NCBI RefSeq assembly: GCF_025561445.1
Contig: NZ_CP095096.1
Location: 1,033,822-1,097,821 of the forward strand
Source: Staphylococcus sp. IVB6181
GTDB lineage: Bacteria; Bacillota; Bacilli; Staphylococcales; Staphylococcaceae
Reading direction: 5' to 3'
DNA: 64,000 bases
Both the position numbers and the translations under genes were made by a program. Position 1 is the stretch's first letter; every line of letters begins with the position of its first letter. This document shows, in pieces, positions 56,116 to 64,000 of this stretch. Under the pieces are notes generated by a model. That model ran no database searches, was not told the DNA's origin, and worked only from the letters and a program-made list of their open reading frames with translations.

Positions 56116-56174
56116 CAAAATAGAACGCGACTGATAAAGTAGGCTAGATTTCAATAAGAAAAGAGGTATGTATT

Positions 56175-56744
56175 TTGTCAGTTATTTCGGCAAACCCTTG
56201 GTTGATGCTGTTAATTATTTTTATCATCAACGTCGCATACGTCACATGTTTAACCGTACGCACAATCTTAACGTTAAAAGGTTATCGTTATGTTGCGGCT
56301 GCGGTGAGTTTCCTTGAAGTACTCATCTATATTATCGGACTAGGTTTGGTTATGGCGAACTTAGATAAATTCCAAAATATAGTTGCTTATGCATTAGGCT
56401 TCTCAGTCGGTATTATCGTAGGTATGAAGATTGAGGAAAAACTTGCTTTAGGTTATTCAGTCGTCAATGTGACAACGGCTAATTACGAATTAGATCTCCC
56501 TACACAATTAAGAAATTTAGGCTATGGTGTAACACACTTCCCGGCATACGGCCGAGATGGTGAACGCTTAGTCATGCAAATCCTGACGCCAAGACGCTTT
56601 GAACTTAAATTGATGGATACCATCAAACAATTAGATGATAAAGCATTTGTGATTGCGTATGAAGCAAGAACATTGCATGGCGGGTTCTGGGTTAAAGGCG
56701 TTAGAAGTAAAAAATTGAAAGCGTATGATACAGATGAAATTTGA
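56175..56744 (+). CDS. UPF0316 (DUF2179/DUF5698) membrane protein
   Basis: 189 residues. Three N-terminal transmembrane helices (about 8-75: [57 protein letters not shown]) and a soluble C-terminal alpha/beta domain ([28 protein letters not shown]). Starts at TTG 56175, 7 bp after AGAGGT. Conserved in Bacilli, function unknown. Overlaps the NETI gene. Confidence 0.85.
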   Translation: MSVISANPWLMLLIIFIINVAYVTCLTVRTILTLKGYRYVAAAVSFLEVLIYIIGLGLVMANLDKFQNIVAYALGFSVGIIVGMKIEEKLALGYSVVNVTTANYELDLPTQLRNLGYGVTHFPAYGRDGERLVMQILTPRRFELKLMDTIKQLDDKAFVIAYEARTLHGGFWVKGVRSKKLKAYDTDEI

Positions 56745-56907
56745 AGTAGAAGAAAACGAAACAATTCAAGAATGTCTAGAACGTATGAGAGCAGCGGGTT
56801 ACATGCCCGTCAAACGCTTTGAAAAACCTGTTTATCGCGAAAATAAAGATGGCAGCATAGAAGTAGAACGCCAGCATATTCAATTTGTCGGCAAGAAAAT
56901 TCAATAA
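56734..56907 (+). CDS. NETI-motif protein (57 aa)
   Basis: [32 protein letters not shown]: the NETI motif is at residues 8-11, followed by [24 protein letters not shown] small conserved protein of Bacilli with no known function, usually next to UPF0316, which suggests a joint role. Starts inside the upstream gene; an ATG at 56725 is an alternative start. No good SD is visible, so translation is probably coupled. Confidence 0.8.
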   Translation: MKFEVEENETIQECLERMRAAGYMPVKRFEKPVYRENKDGSIEVERQHIQFVGKKIQ

Positions 56908-56912
56908 ACAAG

Positions 56913-56955
56913 CGAAAAGCCTGATTTGCACATGTAATGCAGATTGGGCTTTTCT
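56913..56955 (+). terminator. Terminator after the NETI gene
   Basis: Imperfect stem GAAAAGCCTGATTTGC / GCAGATTGGGCTTTTC around ACATGTAAT, followed by TCAT. The T tract is part of the stem. Confidence 0.65.
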
Positions 56956-57113
56956 CATAAAAACTTTGGAAAAGTTTATACATTTGAAAAACATTCTGTT
57001 AAACTAGAGAGTATAAGGTAAAAGTCGAACGTTTTGCAGAGTTATTGATAAAATGTACATATTTTGCAAAGCGTCCACATTAAAAATCAAACTTTAAGAT
57101 AGGAGTTTATGAA

Positions 57114-58412
57114 ATGATTGAACGTTATTCTCGTGAAGAAATGTCACAAATTTGGACAGACCAAAATCGTTATGAAGCATGGTTAGAGGTTGAAATTCTA
57201 GCGTGCGAAGCTTGGAGTGAATTAGGTTTTATCCCAAAAGAAGACGTTAAGAAAATCCGTGAAAATGCACGTGTTGATGTAGATCGCGCAAAAGAAATCG
57301 AATTAGAAACACGTCATGATGTCGTTGCATTTACACGCCAAGTCTCTGAAACTTTAGGCGAAGAACGTAAATGGGTACACTATGGATTAACTTCAACTGA
57401 CGTAGTAGACACAGCGTTAAGCTACCAAATCAAACAAGCAAACGAAATTTTGGAAAAAGACATTGAACGTTTTATCGAAGTTTTAGCTGCGAAAGCTAAA
57501 AAATATAAATATACATTAATGATGGGGCGTACACATGGTGTACATGCTGAGCCGACAACTTTCGGTGTGAAAATGGCATTATGGTATCAAGAAATGATCC
57601 GCAACTTCGAACGTTTCAAAGCAGTGCGCAAAGAAATCGAAGTCGGTAAAATGAGCGGTGCAGTGGGTACATTCGCGAACATTCCGCCAGAAATCGAAGC
57701 ATATGTTACAAAACATTTAGGTATTGGCTATGCACCGGTTTCAACACAAACATTGCAGCGTGATCGTCATGCTTACTACATTGCGACATTAGCTTTAATT
57801 GCGACTTCAATGGAAAAATTCGCAGTAGAAGTGCGCAACTTGCAAAAAACTGAAACACGAGAAGTAGAAGAAGCATTCGCAAAAGGCCAAAAAGGCTCTT
57901 CAGCAATGCCGCATAAACGTAATCCTATCGGTTCAGAAAATATTACAGGTATCTCACGTGTCATCCGCGGTTACATCACAACAGCATATGAAAATGTTCC
58001 TTTATGGCATGAACGTGATATTTCACATTCATCTGCTGAACGTATTATGCTTCCAGATGTTACAATCGCATTAGACTATGCATTGAATCGTTTCACAAAT
58101 ATCATTGACCGTTTAACTGTCTTTGAAGACAATATGATGGCTAACATCAATAAAACATTCGGTTTAATCTATTCTCAACGTGTCTTATTAACTTTAATCA
58201 ATAAAGGTATGGTGCGTGAACAAGCTTATGACTTAGTTCAACCTAAAGCCATGGAATCTTGGGAAACTAAAACACCATTCAGAGAATTGCTTGAACAAGA
58301 CAGCCAAATCACAGATGTATTAAGCAAAGAAGACTTAGATAAAGCCTTTGATCCTAAACATCATTTAAACCAAGTAGACACTATTTTCGAACGTGCAGGG
58401 CTTGCGGAATAA
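57114..58412 (+). CDS. purB: Adenylosuccinate lyase
   Basis: Cleaves SAICAR and adenylosuccinate in purine synthesis. 432 residues, tetrameric fumarase/aspartase fold. The superfamily signature is [16 protein letters not shown] (flexible active-site loop), and [15 protein letters not shown] and [13 protein letters not shown] are substrate motifs. TAGGAG precedes the ATG. The 200-bp region upstream contains TCGAACGTTTTG at about 57028, a weak PurBox-like half site. Confidence 0.97.
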   Translation: MIERYSREEMSQIWTDQNRYEAWLEVEILACEAWSELGFIPKEDVKKIRENARVDVDRAKEIELETRHDVVAFTRQVSETLGEERKWVHYGLTSTDVVDTALSYQIKQANEILEKDIERFIEVLAAKAKKYKYTLMMGRTHGVHAEPTTFGVKMALWYQEMIRNFERFKAVRKEIEVGKMSGAVGTFANIPPEIEAYVTKHLGIGYAPVSTQTLQRDRHAYYIATLALIATSMEKFAVEVRNLQKTETREVEEAFAKGQKGSSAMPHKRNPIGSENITGISRVIRGYITTAYENVPLWHERDISHSSAERIMLPDVTIALDYALNRFTNIIDRLTVFEDNMMANINKTFGLIYSQRVLLTLINKGMVREQAYDLVQPKAMESWETKTPFRELLEQDSQITDVLSKEDLDKAFDPKHHLNQVDTIFERAGLAE

Positions 58413-58530
58413 TCTATTTAATTGTATTTTGTATATCAAATTAAATTCTTTTAATAAGAATACTACACTTTAACGTATTAGTAAGTTAAAATAGAGTGAC
58501 AAGTATTACTAAGAACAGGAGTTGTTTGAT

Positions 58531-58833
58531 ATGCAAATTGAGAAGTTGCGCGGGAAAGCATTGGATGAATTATTCGATGCGATTTTAACCCTGGAAAATA
58601 GAGAAGAATGTTATCAGTTTTTCGATGACTTATGTACAGTAAATGAAATTCAATCATTATCTCAAAGACTCCAAGTCGCTAAAATGATTAAGCAAGGCTA
58701 TACGTATGCGACGATAGAAAAAGAAACAGGTGCTTCAACAGCAACCATCTCCAGAGTAAAACGTTCATTACAATGGGGTAATGATGCTTATACAGTTGTA
58801 TTAGATCGCTTAAACATTGAAACTAATGATTAA
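58531..58833 (+). CDS. YerC/TrpR-superfamily DNA-binding protein
   Basis: 100 residues. All-helical TrpR-like fold with a helix-turn-helix: CTVNEIQSLSQRLQVAKMIKQGYTYATIEKETGASTATISRVKR. It lies next to pcrB-pcrA-ligA, as yerC does in B. subtilis. A DNA-binding regulator of unknown targets. ATG 58531 has AGGAG 9 bp upstream; TTG 58522 rejected. Confidence 0.85.
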   Translation: MQIEKLRGKALDELFDAILTLENREECYQFFDDLCTVNEIQSLSQRLQVAKMIKQGYTYATIEKETGASTATISRVKRSLQWGNDAYTVVLDRLNIETND

Positions 58834-58838
58834 TGCGC

Positions 58839-58877
58839 AGGAACCTATCCATCTTAAGATGCGGTAGGTTCTTTTTT
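58839..58877 (+). terminator. Terminator of the YerC-like gene
   Basis: Stem AGGAACCTA/TAGGTTCT with an inner CATCTTAAGATG palindrome and six T. Confidence 0.85.
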
Positions 58878-58977
58878 CTGCATGTAAATTCTCTATGAAA
58901 TCTTACGCATCCGTTTAGAACATGATAAGTAAAAATGATATAATCAAATGTATGTTTAGAAGAAGGGAAACGATGAA

Positions 58978-59667
58978 ATGTACGACATAAAAAAGTGGCA
59001 ACATGTATTTAAATTAGATCCAGCAAAATCAATAAGTGATGAAGATTTAGATAGAATCTGTATGTCTGATACAGATGCAATTGTGATTGGTGGAACTGAC
59101 AATGTGACTGAAGACAATGTGATTTCATTGATGATGCGTGTCCGTCGTTATCCGCTTCCACTCGTCCTCGAAATTTCCAATTTAGAAAGCATCATGCCGG
59201 GCTTTGATTTCTACTTTGTCCCGATGGTCTTAAACAGTCCAGACGTACAATATCACAACGGATTATTACTTGAAGCCTTAAAAGATTACGGATATATGAT
59301 GGACTTTGATGAAATTATGTTCCAAGGCTACATCGTGTTAAATCCAGATTCGAAAGTGGCACAAAAAACAAAAGCCAAGACAGACTTGAATGAGGAAGAT
59401 ATTGAAGCTTATGCGTTGATGACGGATAAAGTGTATCAATTTCCGATTATGTACATAGAATACAGCGGCACCTTCGGCAATATGGATTTGGTCCGTACTG
59501 CGAAACAAAATACAGAACAAGCACATGTATTTTACGGCGGCGGAATACAATCGCTCAGCGATGCCAAAGCTGCTGCACAAGAAGCAGATACGATTGTCGT
59601 CGGCAACCTTGTATATACAGATATCAAGCAGGCATTGAAAACAGTTAAAATAAAGGAGTTATCTTAA
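58978..59667 (+). CDS. pcrB: Heptaprenylglyceryl phosphate synthase PcrB
   Basis: TIM-barrel prenyltransferase that joins heptaprenyl diphosphate to sn-glycerol-1-phosphate. 229 residues. [19 protein letters not shown] and [13 protein letters not shown] are N-terminal family motifs; [14 protein letters not shown] and [17 protein letters not shown] form the phosphate site. AGAAGGG precedes the ATG. First gene of pcrB-pcrA-ligA-camS; intergenic gaps are 1-19 bp. Confidence 0.95.
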   Translation: MYDIKKWQHVFKLDPAKSISDEDLDRICMSDTDAIVIGGTDNVTEDNVISLMMRVRRYPLPLVLEISNLESIMPGFDFYFVPMVLNSPDVQYHNGLLLEALKDYGYMMDFDEIMFQGYIVLNPDSKVAQKTKAKTDLNEEDIEAYALMTDKVYQFPIMYIEYSGTFGNMDLVRTAKQNTEQAHVFYGGGIQSLSDAKAAAQEADTIVVGNLVYTDIKQALKTVKIKELS

Positions 59668-59668
59668 G

Positions 59669-61864
59669 ATGAATGCGTTATTAGACAATATGAATACCGA
59701 ACAAAGTGAAGCGGTGCGTACAACAGAAGGACCGCTGCTTATTATGGCTGGCGCAGGTTCAGGGAAAACGCGCGTTCTCACACATCGTATTGCATATCTA
59801 TTAGATGAAAAGGGCGTGTCTCCTTATAATGTGCTCGCAATTACCTTTACAAACAAAGCAGCACGCGAGATGAAAGAACGTGTCGAAAAGCTTGTAGGCG
59901 AAGAAGCACAAGTGATTTGGATGTCTACTTTCCACTCAATGTGTGTCCGTATTTTAAGAAGAGATGCAGACCGTATCGGCATTGAGCGCAACTTTACAAT
60001 TCTAGACCCGACAGATCAAAAGTCGGTTATTAAAGATGTATTGAAAACAGAGAATATCGACAGCAAACGTTATGACCCTAGAATGTTCTTATCAGCTATC
60101 AGCAACATGAAGAACGAATTGAAAACACCTGAAGATGCTGAAGAAGAAGCGACAGATTTTATGTCAGATATGGTAGCACGTGTTTATACAGGCTATCAGC
60201 GTCAGCTTTCACGTAATGAAGCAATGGACTTTGATGATTTAATAATGAAAACGATTAATTTGTTTGAACGTGTCCCAGATGTATTGGAATACTATCAAAA
60301 TAAATTCCAATATATTCATGTGGATGAGTATCAAGATACGAACCGAGCTCAGTATACATTAGTAAAACTGCTTGCCTCTAAATTTAAAAATTTATGTGTC
60401 GTAGGGGATTCTGACCAATCTATCTATGGTTGGCGCGGCGCTGATATTCAAAATATCTTGTCATTCGAAGAAGATTATCCGAATGCGAAAACGATATTCT
60501 TAGAACAAAACTATCGTTCAACGAAAGTCATCTTGAATGCGGCTAACGAAGTCATTAAAAACAATTCAGAACGTAAACCTAAAGGGCTTTGGACAGCAAA
60601 CCAAGAAGGCAAAAAAATCAATTATTACCAAGCTTCAAGCGAAAGCGACGAAGCACAATATGTCGTGAAAGAAATCATGCGTCAGCAGCGTGAAAACAAT
60701 AAGAGCTATAATGATATTGCAATTCTTTACAGAACGAATGCACAATCACGTGTGTTAGAGGAAACATTCATGAAATCGAATATTCCTTACACGATGGTCG
60801 GCGGCCATAAGTTCTATGACCGTAAAGAGATCAAAGACTTATTAAGCTACTTAAGATTAGCTGCTAACAGCAATGATGATATTAGTCTGCAAAGAATTAT
60901 TAATGTGCCGAAACGCGGTGTAGGGCCTTCTTCTGTAGAAAAGATTCAAAGCTACGCCAGACAAAATGATTTAAGCATGTTTGATGCATTGGCTGAAGCA
61001 GACTTTATCGGTTTAACGAAGAAAGTAACTAAAGCTGTCATTGATTTCTACACTTTGATTTCAAACTTAATCAAAGAACAAGAGTTCTTAGAAATCAGTG
61101 AAATTGTGGAAGAAATCTTAAATAAATCCGGTTATAAAACTATGCTGGAGCAAGAACAGACACTTGAAGCACGCAGCCGTTTGGAAAACATTGATGAGTT
61201 TATGTCTGTACCGGTGGATTATGAGAAAAACACACCATTAGAAGAACAATCATTAATCAACTTCTTAACAGACTTGTCGCTTGTCGCAGATATTGATGAA
61301 GCAGACATTGAAAATGGTGTGACATTGATGACAATGCACTCTGCCAAAGGTTTGGAATTCCCAGTTGTCTTCATTATGGGTATGGAAGAATCAATCTTCC
61401 CGCATATTCGTTCTATCTTAAGCGATGATGATCATGAAATGGAAGAAGAACGTCGTATTTGTTATGTGGCTATTACACGTGCAGAAGAAGAGCTGTACTT
61501 AACACATGCGGTTTCAAGAACGTTATTCGGTAAAACACAATCGAATCCTCAGTCGCGCTTCTTACGAGAAATTCCTGAAGACTTGCTTAATAAAGGAACG
61601 AAACAAGAAAGCCGTTATCAAGGCCAATCAAGCAGCAAACAACCTGCAAAACGCGGACCAAGCAGACGTACGACAAAACGTGCAGAAGTAGCATCAGGTA
61701 CTTGGAAAGTCGGCGATAAAGTGATGCATAAAGCTTGGGGCGAAGGTATGGTCAGCAATGTCAACGAGAAAAACGGTACAGTTGAACTTGATATAATCTT
61801 TAAGTCAGAAGGACCGAAACGTTTGCTTGCGAACTTTGCGCCGATTGAAAAGAAGGAGGACTAA
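59669..61864 (+). CDS. pcrA: ATP-dependent DNA helicase PcrA
   Basis: Superfamily 1A 3'-5' helicase for DNA repair, recombination control and rolling-circle plasmid replication. 731 residues. Walker [11 protein letters not shown] (about 27-36), Walker B VDEYQDTN, motif [17 protein letters not shown], motif [19 protein letters not shown], motif [20 protein letters not shown]. The C-terminal tail after about 660 ends in the Tudor-like [30 protein letters not shown] precedes the ATG; 1 bp after pcrB. Confidence 0.97.
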   Translation: MNALLDNMNTEQSEAVRTTEGPLLIMAGAGSGKTRVLTHRIAYLLDEKGVSPYNVLAITFTNKAAREMKERVEKLVGEEAQVIWMSTFHSMCVRILRRDADRIGIERNFTILDPTDQKSVIKDVLKTENIDSKRYDPRMFLSAISNMKNELKTPEDAEEEATDFMSDMVARVYTGYQRQLSRNEAMDFDDLIMKTINLFERVPDVLEYYQNKFQYIHVDEYQDTNRAQYTLVKLLASKFKNLCVVGDSDQSIYGWRGADIQNILSFEEDYPNAKTIFLEQNYRSTKVILNAANEVIKNNSERKPKGLWTANQEGKKINYYQASSESDEAQYVVKEIMRQQRENNKSYNDIAILYRTNAQSRVLEETFMKSNIPYTMVGGHKFYDRKEIKDLLSYLRLAANSNDDISLQRIINVPKRGVGPSSVEKIQSYARQNDLSMFDALAEADFIGLTKKVTKAVIDFYTLISNLIKEQEFLEISEIVEEILNKSGYKTMLEQEQTLEARSRLENIDEFMSVPVDYEKNTPLEEQSLINFLTDLSLVADIDEADIENGVTLMTMHSAKGLEFPVVFIMGMEESIFPHIRSILSDDDHEMEEERRICYVAITRAEEELYLTHAVSRTLFGKTQSNPQSRFLREIPEDLLNKGTKQESRYQGQSSSKQPAKRGPSRRTTKRAEVASGTWKVGDKVMHKAWGEGMVSNVNEKNGTVELDIIFKSEGPKRLLANFAPIEKKED

Positions 61865-63871
<2,007 letters not shown>

Positions 63872-63890
63872 ACAATAGAGGAGATCGGGA

Positions 63891-64000
63891 ATGAAGAAAA
63901 CATGTGTATTACTCATCTCTCTCTTATTGATTCTCACGGCGTGTGGCAATAAGGATGAGCAACAAAATTCAACGAAAGAACAAGATGCAAAATCTGACTC
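63891..64000 (+). CDS. camS: CamS-type sex-pheromone lipoprotein (N-terminal part)
   Basis: Only 36 residues fall in the window. MKKTCVLLISLLLILTACG is a lipoprotein signal peptide with lipobox LTAC, then a polar linker (NKDEQQNSTKEQDAKSDS). Position right after pcrB-pcrA-ligA matches camS in S. aureus. In that species the signal peptide yields the cAM373-like pheromone; here the pre-Cys segment is different (LLLILTA). GAGGAG about 8 bp from the ATG. Confidence 0.85.
   Translation, partial: MKKTCVLLISLLLILTACGNKDEQQNSTKEQDAKSD

Overview
The window is a chromosomal segment of a low-GC Gram-positive coccus, clearly a Staphylococcus. The evidence is an agr quorum-sensing locus with delta-haemolysin/RNAIII, the sdrH-mroQ-groESL neighbourhood, a pmtRABCD phenol-soluble-modulin exporter, an SdcS-type dicarboxylate symporter, bacterial nitric oxide synthase and a pcrB-pcrA-ligA-camS block. 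The predicted autoinducing peptide core (KWYPCAGYF) and a degenerate GH32 gene beside agr indicate a coagulase-negative species rather than S. aureus. A species of the S. simulans/S. carnosus type is a guess, not a sequence-proven call.

Layout. 1-10.4 kb (minus strand): branched-chain amino acid operon ilvD-ilvB-ilvN-ilvC-leuA-leuB-leuC-leuD-ilvA. It is preceded by a CodY-box promoter and a complete ribosome-mediated attenuator, whose 23-residue leader peptide ends in an Ile/Leu/Val run. 10.5-13.1 kb (plus): tsaE-tsaB-rimI-tsaD, for tRNA t6A synthesis and ribosomal protein acetylation. 13.2-13.4 kb: a cluster of DnaA-box-like 9-mers. 13.5-18.0 kb: an ABC-F ATPase, the redox repressor Rex, and a TusA-like/YeeE-type sulfur uptake pair. 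18.2-23.4 kb: a GH32-like protein lacking its catalytic residues, then agrA-agrC-agrD-agrB (minus) opposite RNAIII/hld (plus), with AgrA repeat pairs at P2 and P3. 23.4-29.1 kb: nitrilase-type hydrolase, SdrH-like surface protein, MroQ peptidase and HrcA-controlled groESL. 29.1-34.8 kb: threonine aldolase, an orphan MetQ-like lipoprotein, a 31-residue membrane peptide, a 46-47 bp tandem repeat, an intact ISL3-family insertion sequence with an 8-bp target duplication, and an aminotransferase. 35.0-39.6 kb: pmtRABCD and a thioredoxin-like protein. 39.8-44.0 kb: membrane proteins of unknown function, a C45-type amidohydrolase, a 20-residue Tyr/Trp-rich ORF with its own terminator, and an SOS-boxed YolD-like gene. 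44.2-51.5 kb: lactonase, SdcS, a beta-helix protein, nicotinamidase, Mn-pyrophosphatase and aldehyde dehydrogenase. 51.6-56.9 kb: nos-pheA diverging from pncB-nadE, then two small conserved genes. 57.1-64.0 kb: purB, a YerC-like regulator, and pcrB-pcrA-ligA-camS (camS cut by the window end).

How it works together. Most of the window is conserved core genome. The agr region forms one functional neighbourhood: AgrB/AgrD make the peptide, AgrC/AgrA sense it, RNAIII/hld is the output, and MroQ (a known agr modulator in S. aureus) lies about 3 kb away. PmtABCD, which exports delta-toxin-like peptides, lies about 12 kb away. pncA, pncB and nadE form a dispersed NAD salvage set, beside the NADPH-dependent nos gene.

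The accessory or unusual material is concentrated at the GH32 pseudoenzyme, 31.3-33.5 kb (small peptide, repeats, IS) and 43.0-43.3 kb (Trp-Trp mini-ORF). I found no CRISPR array, prophage, rRNA or tRNA gene.
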